Positions 51,425 to 59,475 of a stretch of DNA of 64,000 bases are shown here, piece after piece; position 1 is the first letter of the stretch, and every line of letters begins with the position of its first letter. The stretch is taken from positions 1-64,000 of the forward strand of contig CAYVRJ010000001.1 of assembly GCA_964453645.1 (NCBI GenBank), given 5' to 3'. The translations under genes and the position numbers were made by a program. This stretch comes from CAYVRJ01 sp964453645. GTDB taxonomy: Bacteria; Bacillota; Clostridia; Christensenellales; JAWKQI01. The notes beneath the pieces were generated by a model. The model did not search any database. It was not told where the DNA came from and saw only the letters and a program-made list of their open reading frames with translations.

Positions 51425-52269
51425 ATCGTATTGACGGAAAAAAGATTGCACTAGAGATTCGAGAGAGTTTAAAGGATGAAGTAGCAGCACTGGTGAAAGA
51501 AGGCATTCGCCCTGGGCTGAGCGTGATTTTAGTGGGGGACGACCCCGCTTCCCACACATATGTTGCCAATAAAGAAAAGGGATGTGAGGAGATCGGCATT
51601 CAGTCCCAAGTGTTTCGTCTGCCCGAGGGCACTTCTCAAGAGGAGCTGCACGGGCTCATCGATAGGCTCAACGCTGATCAAACCGTTCACGGTATATTAG
51701 TGCAGCTGCCCTTGCCCAAGCATCTAAACGCAAACGAAGCTTTGCGCAGGATCGACCCGGACAAGGATGTGGACGGCCTGCACGTGCTCACTGCCGGACG
51801 GCTGATGGTGGGGGAGAGAGGGTTTACTCCCTGCACCCCCAAGGGTATTGTGGAGCTGATTCGATCCACTAATCAGCCAATCGAGGGCAAACACTGCGTC
51901 ATCGTGGGCAGGAGTAACATTGTGGGTAAACCCATGGCCATACTCATGCTCAACGAAAACGCAACGGTGACCATTTGCCACTCCAAGACCCACGACTTGC
52001 CTAAGGTTTGTGCAACGGCAGATATCTTAATTGCCGCCATCGGCAAACCCTTGTTTGTGAAAAAAGAGTTTGTGAAACCCGGTGCCATTGTCATCGACGT
52101 GGGCACCGCCAAGTTAAACGGCAAGACCACGGGAGACGTGGATTTTGAAGATGTTGCGGATGTGGCTTCCCACATCACTCCCGTGCCCGGCGGCGTAGGC
52201 CCCATGACCATTACGATGTTGTTGAAAAACACCGTTGAATCGGCGAGAAACCATGGTATTCAGCGTTAG
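51421..52269 (+). CDS. folD: Methylenetetrahydrofolate dehydrogenase/cyclohydrolase
   Basis: The bifunctional 282-residue enzyme interconverts methylene- and formyl-tetrahydrofolate. It has SVILVGDDPASHTYVANKEK, seen in parts, with the catalytic Lys, VQLPLPKHL, DKDVDGLH, the NADP loop VGRSNIVGKPMA and PGGVGPMTITML. Intact. The end overlaps the start of xseA. Confidence 0.96.
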   Translation: MNRIDGKKIALEIRESLKDEVAALVKEGIRPGLSVILVGDDPASHTYVANKEKGCEEIGIQSQVFRLPEGTSQEELHGLIDRLNADQTVHGILVQLPLPKHLNANEALRRIDPDKDVDGLHVLTAGRLMVGERGFTPCTPKGIVELIRSTNQPIEGKHCVIVGRSNIVGKPMAILMLNENATVTICHSKTHDLPKVCATADILIAAIGKPLFVKKEFVKPGAIVIDVGTAKLNGKTTGDVDFEDVADVASHITPVPGGVGPMTITMLLKNTVESARNHGIQR

Positions 52270-53353
52270 TGCCGTATCCGAATACATCGCCAGAAAGTTC
52301 AAGTCGGACACCCAACTCAAGGGCATTTCGGTGGTGGGGGAGATCTCCAACTTTAAACTCACCGATACGGGCACCTCATTTTTTGTATTAAAAGACAAAA
52401 TGGGGGTGCTCAACTGCACCATGTTTGAATCCGATTTACTCACAGAAGGGGAGCGAGTGGTGGCCAAGGGGAACCTCTCCTACTACCCAAGGGACGGAAA
52501 AGTCATTTTTTATGTGGATGGTGTGGAACAGGAGGGCAAGGGGGATTTGTTTGCCAAACTGGAGCAGCTCAAGAAAAAGCTTGTTTCCGAGGGTTTGTTT
52601 GACGAAGCCCACAAGAAGCCACTGCCACCCTTTCCCAAAACCATCGGCATTATCACCTCAGCCAGCGGCGCTGCCATTCACGACATCATTTCCACCGCCA
52701 AATCGGGTTACATGGGTGGGGAATTCATACTCTACCCCTCGAAAGTGCAGGGGGAGGGTGCGGCAGAGGAGCTGGCCGAGGGCATTCGATATTTTAGGGC
52801 AAACCCCGTGGACGTACTCATCATCGGCAGAGGGGGTGGTTCCTTTGAAGACCTCTATGCCTTTAACGACGAAGCATTGGTTCGGGAAATTTATGCCTGT
52901 GACATTCCCGTTGTTTCGGCAGTGGGTCACGAAATCGATTACACCCTGTGTGACTTTGTTGCCGATGCTCGGGCTGCAACGCCCACAGCGGCCGTAGCAC
53001 TGTGTTTAAAGAGGCTGGATAATCTGCGGGATCAGCTAAACAGCCTAAAGACCCTGCTCTTTGCACACAGCCCTCAGGAGCTGCTAAAAAGCATGTCTGC
53101 CCAAGTGGAAGAGATGAAACAAAAGCTGCAAAAGGAAGGGGAGTATTTTTTAACGCTCAAGCGCAGCAAGTTAGAGCGGCTGTCAGCAGCGCTGAGTGCC
53201 CTCTCCCCCTACGACACCCTCAAGCGTGGGTATGCCATCGTCATGAGGGAGGCGGGGGTGATCACCACTGCAAAGGACGTAGAGCCGGGGCAGGTGATGC
53301 AGATTCGGTTTGCAGACGGAAGTGTGGAGGTTCGACATGAAAAGCACCTTTGA
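52253..53353 (+). CDS. xseA: Exodeoxyribonuclease VII large subunit
   Basis: The 366-residue subunit has an N-terminal OB-fold (VVGEISNFKLTDTGTSFFVLKD, seen in parts) and the nuclease core ITSASGAAIHDII, IIGRGGGSFEDLYAFNDE and AVGHEIDYTLCDFVADARA. With XseB it degrades single-stranded DNA. The coiled-coil section is shorter than in the larger E. coli protein. The ATG lies inside folD. Confidence 0.94.
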   Translation: MVFSVSAVSEYIARKFKSDTQLKGISVVGEISNFKLTDTGTSFFVLKDKMGVLNCTMFESDLLTEGERVVAKGNLSYYPRDGKVIFYVDGVEQEGKGDLFAKLEQLKKKLVSEGLFDEAHKKPLPPFPKTIGIITSASGAAIHDIISTAKSGYMGGEFILYPSKVQGEGAAEELAEGIRYFRANPVDVLIIGRGGGSFEDLYAFNDEALVREIYACDIPVVSAVGHEIDYTLCDFVADARAATPTAAVALCLKRLDNLRDQLNSLKTLLFAHSPQELLKSMSAQVEEMKQKLQKEGEYFLTLKRSKLERLSAALSALSPYDTLKRGYAIVMREAGVITTAKDVEPGQVMQIRFADGSVEVRHEKHL

Positions 53354-53525
53354 ACAAAATATGGCCCAACTGAACGAAGTGGTGACAAAGCTGAGTTCGG
53401 GGGGGTGTGGGCTGGAAGAAGCCATAGAGCTGTACGAGCAGGGAAAGAAACTGCTCGAGACGTGTGAGATACAGTTAAACAGCGCACAAGTAAAACTAAC
53501 GGTAGCGGAGCAAAAGGATGTATGA
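53337..53525 (+). CDS. xseB: Exodeoxyribonuclease VII small subunit
   Basis: The 62-residue helical hairpin protein has the family core FEQNMAQLNEVVTKLSSGG and LEEAIELYEQGKKLLETC. TGGAGG precedes the ATG by 6 bases. It overlaps both neighbours. Confidence 0.92.
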   Translation: MKSTFEQNMAQLNEVVTKLSSGGCGLEEAIELYEQGKKLLETCEIQLNSAQVKLTVAEQKDV

Positions 53526-54396
53526 ATTCGAAAGATTTTCAGCCCTTGCACAGAGCAGGCTGATCGAACTATTTGAACAGGACTGTGATTGCCCTGAATT
53601 TTTATGCGCCATGAAATACAGCGTGTTGGCGGGGGGAAAGCGTTTGCGCCCCGTGCTGTGCCTCATGGGCAACGCACTCATGGGGGGTGATGCGCAGGAG
53701 TGTTTGGATCTGGCGGTGAGCGTGGAGTTAATCCACACCTACTCCCTCATTCACGACGACCTGCCCTGTATGGACGACGACGTGCTGCGCCGGGGCAAAC
53801 CCACCAGTCACGTGGTGTTTGGCGAAGCGGGAGCGGTGCTGTGCGGGGATGCCCTACTCAACATGGCCTTTGAACTCATGATCACCAACGCAAAAAAATA
53901 TCCGGGAAATTTGTTAAACCATATATTTGCTATGGAGATAATTGCAACTGCTTCAGGTATGAAGGGCATGGCGGGGGGACAGTGGCGGGACATTAAGAAT
54001 GTGAGTAACACCACCCTCACCGAAGGGGATTTAACCGCTATTTATGCCTGCAAGACGGGCGCACTGATCACGGCTCCCTTGCTTGCGGGGTTGCAGCTCA
54101 ATTCCCCCACAGAGGGGCAGATACAGGCCTTAAAAACCTTTGGGGAAAACATCGGGTTGGTGTTCCAAATTACCGACGATCTCTTGGATGTGACGGGTAC
54201 ACAGGAAAACATGGGTAAGACGCTAAACAAGGACGAGGATCAGCTGAAAACCACCTATGTCTCCCTCTACGGCGAGGCCTATTGCAAGGAATACGCACAG
54301 CGTTTGACGGAGGAGGGGATTGCAGCTCTGTGCATTTTTGACAATGCAGCACCCCTGATGGAGCTAGCCCGCAAAATGCTAAACAGGGTTTCTTAG
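53518..54396 (+). CDS. ispA: Farnesyl (polyprenyl) diphosphate synthase
   Basis: The 292-residue isoprenoid synthase has the first aspartate-rich motif DDLPCMDDD (DDXXXXD), the second DDLLD, plus GGKRLRP and the KTG segment. It condenses IPP with allylic diphosphates, giving the C15 or similar precursor for undecaprenol. Placement behind xseB is common in Firmicutes. Confidence 0.93.
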   Translation: MYEFERFSALAQSRLIELFEQDCDCPEFLCAMKYSVLAGGKRLRPVLCLMGNALMGGDAQECLDLAVSVELIHTYSLIHDDLPCMDDDVLRRGKPTSHVVFGEAGAVLCGDALLNMAFELMITNAKKYPGNLLNHIFAMEIIATASGMKGMAGGQWRDIKNVSNTTLTEGDLTAIYACKTGALITAPLLAGLQLNSPTEGQIQALKTFGENIGLVFQITDDLLDVTGTQENMGKTLNKDEDQLKTTYVSLYGEAYCKEYAQRLTEEGIAALCIFDNAAPLMELARKMLNRVS

Positions 54397-54405
54397 TAAT
54401 TTGCC

Positions 54406-54433
54406 TTGACAAAACCCAGATATTAAATATAAA
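54406..54433 (+). promoter_or_regulatory. sigma-A promoter of rny
   Basis: TTGACA (54406-54411) and TATAAA (54428-54433) with 16 bases, or TAAAAT with 18 bases. The leader of about 95 bases is AT-rich. Confidence 0.7.
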
Positions 54434-54531
54434 ATAATATAAGTTGATTTAGGAATTTTAATATCCTTTATTGCTATATTCATAGGCAGACACAAAATCT
54501 GCAAAAAATTAAATAACGGAGGTGTTAAAGC

Positions 54532-56073
54532 TTGGATGTTTTATTACCTATTCTAATTGGGGTCGTTGCCTTATTCTTGGGTGCCCTGTTGGGTTTTTGG
54601 TACCGCAAGAATGTGGCAGAAGCTAAGACCGCAAGAGCCGAAGAAATGGTACAGCGCTTGATCGAAGACGCTCAAAAGAAAGCGGAGTCCATCAAGAAAG
54701 AAACTGTTTTAGAGGCGAAAGAAGAGGTTCTAAAACTGAGAAATGAATTTGAAAAAGAATTAAAAGACCGTCGAAACGAAATGACGAGAGTGGAAAAGAG
54801 GCTTCTTGCACGTGAAGAAGTGCTCGACAAAAAGATCGACAACGCAGAGGCAAAAGAAGAGCAATTAAACAAACGGCAAAAAGAGATCAACCGTCTGAAG
54901 GAGGAAATCGAAACACTGCACAATCAGGAGATCGAGCAGCTCGAAAAGATTTCCAGCTTAACCAGAGACGAGGCTAAAGAACTGATTATGCACCGCATGG
55001 AAGACGAATCCCGTCGGGACGTTGCGGTGATGGTTCGTGAAATTGAGGCCAAGGCTAAGGACGAGGCGGATAAAAAGGCCAGGAACATCATCGCCTATTC
55101 GATCCAAAAGTGTGCTGCCGACCACGTGGCGGAAAACACTGTATCGGTGGTGAGCCTGCCCAGCGACGAAATGAAAGGCCGTATTATCGGCCGTGAGGGA
55201 AGGAATATCCGTACCCTTGAAACCGCTACGGGCATAGACCTCATCATTGACGACACACCCGAAGCCGTTATCCTTTCGGGATTCGATCCCGTCAGGCGGG
55301 AAGTTGCCAGAATTGCCTTGGAAAAGCTCATCCTGGACGGGAGAATTCATCCCGCAAGGATCGAGGAAATGGTACAAAAAGCGCAAAAGGAAGTGGAAAC
55401 TCAAATACGCGAAGCGGGTGAAGCCGCAGTGTTTGAAGTGGGTATCCACTCGTTGCACCCCGAGCTTGTAAAGCTTTTGGGAAGGCTGAAATACCGCACC
55501 AGTTACGGTCAGAACGTACTCAAACATTCACTGGAAGTCGCCCACCTTTCTGCCATCATGGCAACGGAGTTGGGGGGAGACGTAAAACTTGCCAAGCGTG
55601 CAGGATTGTTGCACGATATCGGCAAGGCTGTGGATCACGAGGTGGAAGGTCCTCACATTCAAATTGGTGGAGACCTTGCAAAGAAATACCGTGAGAGTGC
55701 GGATGTGATCAATGCCATACTTGCTCACCACAGGGACGTTGAGGCAAACACGGTGGAGGCTGTTTTAGTACAGGCTGCCGATGCGATTTCTGCCGCACGG
55801 CCGGGAGCAAGGCGTGAAACTCTCGAAAATTATATTAAACGTTTAGAACAGTTGGAAGAGATAGCCAATTCATTCTCAGGCGTTGAACGCTCCTTTGCGA
55901 TACAGGCGGGTCGTGAGATACGCATTATCGTGAAACCCGAGGATGTGGACGATGCTGGAACTCATCTTATGGCAAAAGATATTGTCAAGAAAATCGAAAA
56001 GGATTTGGACTACCCCGGTCAGATCAAGGTCAACGTGATCCGGGAGACCAGAACAGTCGATTACGCAAAGTAA
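54532..56073 (+). CDS. rny: Ribonuclease Y
   Basis: The 513-residue endonuclease starts mRNA decay at the membrane. It has an N-terminal helix (LLPILIGVVALFLGALLGFW), a long coiled coil (residues about 30-200), a KH domain (MKGRIIGREGRNIRTLE, seen in parts) and an HD domain (LLHDIGKAVDHE). All expected parts are present. TTG start with GGAGG 8 bases upstream. Confidence 0.96.
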   Translation: MDVLLPILIGVVALFLGALLGFWYRKNVAEAKTARAEEMVQRLIEDAQKKAESIKKETVLEAKEEVLKLRNEFEKELKDRRNEMTRVEKRLLAREEVLDKKIDNAEAKEEQLNKRQKEINRLKEEIETLHNQEIEQLEKISSLTRDEAKELIMHRMEDESRRDVAVMVREIEAKAKDEADKKARNIIAYSIQKCAADHVAENTVSVVSLPSDEMKGRIIGREGRNIRTLETATGIDLIIDDTPEAVILSGFDPVRREVARIALEKLILDGRIHPARIEEMVQKAQKEVETQIREAGEAAVFEVGIHSLHPELVKLLGRLKYRTSYGQNVLKHSLEVAHLSAIMATELGGDVKLAKRAGLLHDIGKAVDHEVEGPHIQIGGDLAKKYRESADVINAILAHHRDVEANTVEAVLVQAADAISAARPGARRETLENYIKRLEQLEEIANSFSGVERSFAIQAGREIRIIVKPEDVDDAGTHLMAKDIVKKIEKDLDYPGQIKVNVIRETRTVDYAK

Positions 56074-56076
56074 ACC

Positions 56077-56102
56077 AAAAGGAGCAGCAATGCTCCTTTT
56101 TT
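56077..56102 (+). terminator. Rho-independent terminator of rny
   Basis: AAAAGGAGCA / TGCTCCTTTT, 10 perfect pairs with a GCAA loop, followed by further T. Confidence 0.9.
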
Positions 56103-56122
56103 GATGGGTTATATTCTTTTTA

Positions 56123-56242
56123 TGGGCTCCGCCCACACCCGCAAGGGGGAATGATTCCCCCTTGACCCCTCTTAACGCAAAAGCTAACGCTTTTGCTAAG
56201 GCATATCTTATATACAATACCCTAGCAAAGCGTTCGCTTTGC
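56123..56242 (+). repeat. Cluster of four hairpins between rny and xylA
   Basis: Four perfect inverted repeats stand in a row: TGGGC/GCCCA (56123-56135), CAAGGGGGAA/TTCCCCCTTG (56142-56164), GCAAAAGC/GCTTTTGC (56177-56196) and GCAAAGC/GCTTTGC (56225-56242). With the terminator before and repeat copy C after, most of this 318-base gap is palindromic. No gene is seen in it. Confidence 0.75.
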
Positions 56243-56246
56243 GACA

Positions 56247-56322
56247 AGGAGTTTTTGGGTTTCCAAAGGGTATTTTTTCAAAAATACCCTTTGGTGGGTT
56301 TTGGGGCGAAGCCCCAAGAAAA
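56247..56322 (+). repeat. Dispersed palindromic repeat, copy C
   Basis: AGTTTTTGGG leads into a perfect palindrome with 15-base arms (CCAAAGGGTATTTTT at 56263-56277 and its complement at 56280-56294), then a second hairpin TTGGGGC/GCCCCAA (56301-56317). The core GGTATTTTT-TC-AAAAATACC equals that of copy A, while the outer arm bases differ in a paired way. Confidence 0.8.
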
Positions 56323-56391
56323 CACCCCTTGTTTATTTTATATTTTTAATTTACAATATAGTGTATCATAAATATTACAAAGGAGACAGAT

Positions 56392-57708
56392 ATGAGCAGT
56401 TATTTCAATATCGACAAAGTCAACTACGAAGGGCCTAATAGTAAAAATATGTACGCTTTCAAATTTTACGATGCAAACCAAAAAGTTTTGGGAAAATCTA
56501 TGAAAGATCATCTGAAATTTGCCATGTCTTGGTGGCATACCCTGTGCGGCGATGGCACAGATATGTTTGGCCCCGGTACGGTTGACAAGAGCTTTGGCGG
56601 CAGAACACCCATGGAAGTTGCCCGAGGTAAGGTGGAAGCTGGCTTTGAGCTGATGACAAAGCTGGGTATCGAATACTTCTGTTTCCACGATGTGGACATT
56701 GCCCCCGAGGGAAAAACATTGGCGGAATCTCAAAAGAATTTGGATGAAATTGCTGCTCTCATTGAAGAAAAGCAAAAGGAAACGGGCATCAAATGCCTGT
56801 GGGGTACCTCCAACCTGTTCTCCCACCCGAGATTTATGCACGGTGCAGCCACTTCCTGCTGTGCAGATGTGTTTGCGTATGCAGCAGCTAAGGTGAAAAA
56901 AGCGCTGGAGCTGACAGTGCGGTTCGGCGGAAACGGTTACGTGTTCTGGGGCGGACGCGAGGGTTATGAAACACTGCTCAACACCGATATGGGTTTTGAA
57001 CTGGACAACCTTGCTCGGCTCATGAAGATGGCCGTTGCCTTTGGCAGAAGCATTGGGTTCACCGGTGATTTTTATGTGGAACCAAAACCCAAAGAGCCAA
57101 CAAAACACCAGTACGACTTTGACAGTGCAACGGTCATCTCCTTCCTGCGCAAGTACGGACTGGACAAGGACTTCAAGCTCAACATCGAAGCAAACCACGC
57201 AACCCTGGCGGGACACACCTTTGAGCACGAGCTGAGAGTGGCGAGAACAGAAGGGTTCTTTGGCTCCATTGATGCAAACGAAGGGGATGTGCTCTTGGGT
57301 TGGGATACGGACAACTTCCCCACCAACGTCTACACTGCCACAAAGTGCATGTACGAGGTGATCAAAGCCGGAGGATTTACCAACGGCGGATTAAACTTCG
57401 ATGCAAAGACCAGACGTCCGTCCTATAAATTAGAAGATTTAATGGCAGCATACATTGCCGGTATGGATACCTTCGCCCTAGGGCTTACTATGGCCGACAA
57501 ACTCATTGCAGACGGCAGATTGGATGCCTTTGTGGAGGAGCGCTACGCCAGCTACAAAGAGGGCATCGGTGCAAAGATTATATCCGAAACCACGGATTTA
57601 GAAGAACTTTCAGAATACGCCCTGAAGATGGGCGAAGTGTCCGAACTGCCCAGCGGCGGCCAGGAATATTTGGAGAGTGTCATCAATTCCGTGATGTTCG
57701 CTAAATAA
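56392..57708 (+). CDS. xylA: Xylose isomerase
   Basis: The 438-residue enzyme converts xylose to xylulose (and glucose to fructose). It has FCFHDVDIAPEG with the catalytic His, VFWGGREGYETLLNTD, FYVEPKPKEPTKHQYDFD, seen in parts, and the metal-site region FGSIDANEGD. Complete. AAGGAG is 8 bases before the ATG. No xylulokinase or regulator is next to it, so the pathway partners must lie elsewhere. Confidence 0.95.
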   Translation: MSSYFNIDKVNYEGPNSKNMYAFKFYDANQKVLGKSMKDHLKFAMSWWHTLCGDGTDMFGPGTVDKSFGGRTPMEVARGKVEAGFELMTKLGIEYFCFHDVDIAPEGKTLAESQKNLDEIAALIEEKQKETGIKCLWGTSNLFSHPRFMHGAATSCCADVFAYAAAKVKKALELTVRFGGNGYVFWGGREGYETLLNTDMGFELDNLARLMKMAVAFGRSIGFTGDFYVEPKPKEPTKHQYDFDSATVISFLRKYGLDKDFKLNIEANHATLAGHTFEHELRVARTEGFFGSIDANEGDVLLGWDTDNFPTNVYTATKCMYEVIKAGGFTNGGLNFDAKTRRPSYKLEDLMAAYIAGMDTFALGLTMADKLIADGRLDAFVEERYASYKEGIGAKIISETTDLEELSEYALKMGEVSELPSGGQEYLESVINSVMFAK

Positions 57709-57727
57709 TAAGTGATATAAGTTGATC

Positions 57728-57755
57728 AGGAGTGTCAAAAACGACACTCCTTTTT
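57728..57755 (+). terminator. Rho-independent terminator of xylA
   Basis: AGGAGTGTC / GACACTCCT, 9 perfect pairs, 6-base loop, then five T. Confidence 0.92.
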
Positions 57756-57813
57756 ATATTGGAACGAAAGTGCAAGTGAAGTAATACAGTATACTACGCG
57801 GAGGTGTACTTTC

Positions 57814-58536
57814 ATGACAAAACAACAGATAATCGAAGGTGTTATACAGTTTATGGAGAAAAATTTGGGTAAACCCTACTCTCAAGCCAAGCGAATGGAA
57901 TCGGGGTACTTCGACTGCTCGTCGTTGGTGTATCGGGCTTATGAGAGTGTGGGCATTACACTGACAGATAAGGACAGCGGAAAGCCAGTTTCCACGTCCT
58001 GTTACGAGGTGTATGCCAAGGGGTTTCACTTGATTTATCCCAATAATTATGACATCATAGGTAATAAAGCTTTAAATGTGAAGGATATTGTATTTGAACG
58101 GGGAGATATTCTATTCTATTGCTGTGATGCAGCCACAAAACGGCCCAACCGCATCACCCATGTGGCCACCTGTTATAACCCCACCCAGTTGATTCAGACG
58201 TACTCGCCCAAAAGTGGTGGCGTTCGCTTGGATAAAATTACGTGGAACGATAAAAAAATTATGGCGGTCATACGCAGGCAAGATGAAACCCAAGAGTTGC
58301 CTGTGCCCCCAAAAAGCCGTGTGCTCAAGCTAACCGTGCCTAATATGACGGGCAGCGACGTGTTGGAGTTGCAGCAGGGGCTGGCCCGTTTGGGTTTTAG
58401 TCTGGGTAAGGCAGACGGTGTTTTTGGCAAAAATACGCAAAAGGCCGTTATCAACTTCCAAAAAAAGAAGAGGTTAATCCCCGATGGCCTTGTGGGTCAA
58501 AGTACCGCAATGGCGTTGGGTATTCCTTGGATATAA
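57814..58536 (+). CDS. NlpC/P60 peptidase with peptidoglycan-binding domain
   Basis: The 240-residue protein has an N-terminal NlpC/P60 domain (catalytic Cys in YFDCSSLVYRAYES, His in NRITHVATCY) and a C-terminal PG_binding_1 domain (SDVLELQQGLARLGF, GVFGKNTQKAVINFQ). It should cut peptide stems of peptidoglycan. No signal peptide is seen, so it resembles an endolysin or a spore/mother-cell enzyme rather than a secreted autolysin. GGAGG precedes the ATG. Single gene between two terminators. Confidence 0.85.
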   Translation: MTKQQIIEGVIQFMEKNLGKPYSQAKRMESGYFDCSSLVYRAYESVGITLTDKDSGKPVSTSCYEVYAKGFHLIYPNNYDIIGNKALNVKDIVFERGDILFYCCDAATKRPNRITHVATCYNPTQLIQTYSPKSGGVRLDKITWNDKKIMAVIRRQDETQELPVPPKSRVLKLTVPNMTGSDVLELQQGLARLGFSLGKADGVFGKNTQKAVINFQKKKRLIPDGLVGQSTAMALGIPWI

Positions 58537-58556
58537 CGATATTTGTTTATACCATA

Positions 58557-58585
58557 AGCTCCTATTGAAAGATAGGGGCTTTTTT
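58557..58585 (+). terminator. Rho-independent terminator of the NlpC/P60 gene
   Basis: AGCTCCTAT / ATAGGGGCT with one wobble pair and a 6-base loop, then six T. Confidence 0.85.
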
Positions 58586-58657
58586 ATATAGATTGCACAT
58601 TTGTATCATTTCGGCTAATATATGGTTAATTGGAGAAAAAAAGGATGGTCATGGATC

Positions 58658-59410
58658 ATGGAGAAAACAATTGTTCACAAGCTCAACGAGATTGAAGAAA
58701 GGGAAGAGGTGCAGATTTTGTATGCCGTCGAGTCGGGCAGCCGAGCCTGGGGATTTGAATCCAAGGACAGCGACTACGATGTACGCTTTATCTACTTGCG
58801 CCCTTTGTCCCACTATATAAAACTAGAAAAAGTGCGGGATGTCATCGAACTGCCCATAGACGATGTGTTGGACATCAACGGCTGGGATCTGCAAAAGGCA
58901 CTGCGCTTGCTCCATTCCTCCAATCCTACGCTGTTTGAATGGGCGAATTCCCCCATAGTGTATAAGACCACATGCTTTTTTGAAGAACTGAAAGAGGTGT
59001 TTGGCGAATACTTCAAAGCAAAGGCTGGGTTATATCACTATTTAAATACTGCCCACAACAACTACCGTGGGTATTTAAAGGGAGATACGGTCAAAGTTAA
59101 GAAATATTTCTATGTCCTGCGGCCAATACTTGCGTGCAAGTGGATATTAAAAGAAAACACCCCACCACCCATGCTGTTCTCCGACCTGATGGATGTGCTG
59201 GATGAATCTTTAAAACCCATAGTCTTTGACCTGCTGGAGAAAAAGAGAACACTGCCCGAAATGGGCGAAATGCCCCTAATCGCTCCCCTCAACGACTACA
59301 TCGAGACGAATTTGGCGGAACTTAAGGCCATCATCGATGCACTGCCAAAGAGTGAAGAAAACTCCTATGAAAAGCTAAACCACCTGTTTTTATCCGCTTT
59401 AGGCATTTAA
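58658..59410 (+). CDS. Nucleotidyltransferase of the RlaP type (PF10127-like)
   Basis: The 250-residue protein has the polymerase-beta-like motif ESGSRAWGFESKDSDYDVRF (GSRAWG with two Asp) and INGWDLQKALRLLHSSNP, typical of this family. Members have been linked to RNA repair or to toxin-antitoxin-like roles, but most are uncharacterised. The ATG was chosen at MEKTIVHKL; an ATG twelve codons earlier is also open and has a weaker ribosome site. No clear partner gene. Confidence 0.78.
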   Translation: MEKTIVHKLNEIEEREEVQILYAVESGSRAWGFESKDSDYDVRFIYLRPLSHYIKLEKVRDVIELPIDDVLDINGWDLQKALRLLHSSNPTLFEWANSPIVYKTTCFFEELKEVFGEYFKAKAGLYHYLNTAHNNYRGYLKGDTVKVKKYFYVLRPILACKWILKENTPPPMLFSDLMDVLDESLKPIVFDLLEKKRTLPEMGEMPLIAPLNDYIETNLAELKAIIDALPKSEENSYEKLNHLFLSALGI

Positions 59411-59431
59411 TAACGGTGTCATAAAAACTGG

Positions 59432-59475
59432 AACCTTCATATACTGAACCAAGTAATACGAAGGAAGGTTTTTTT
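59432..59475 (+). promoter_or_regulatory. Hairpin whose right arm is the ribosome site of the next gene
   Basis: AACCTTC (59432-59438) pairs with GAAGGTT (59464-59470), followed by seven T and then the ATG at 59476. The right arm, GAAGGAAGG, is also the ribosome site. The structure can act as a terminator of the nucleotidyltransferase transcript or mask the start of the next gene. Confidence 0.5.
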
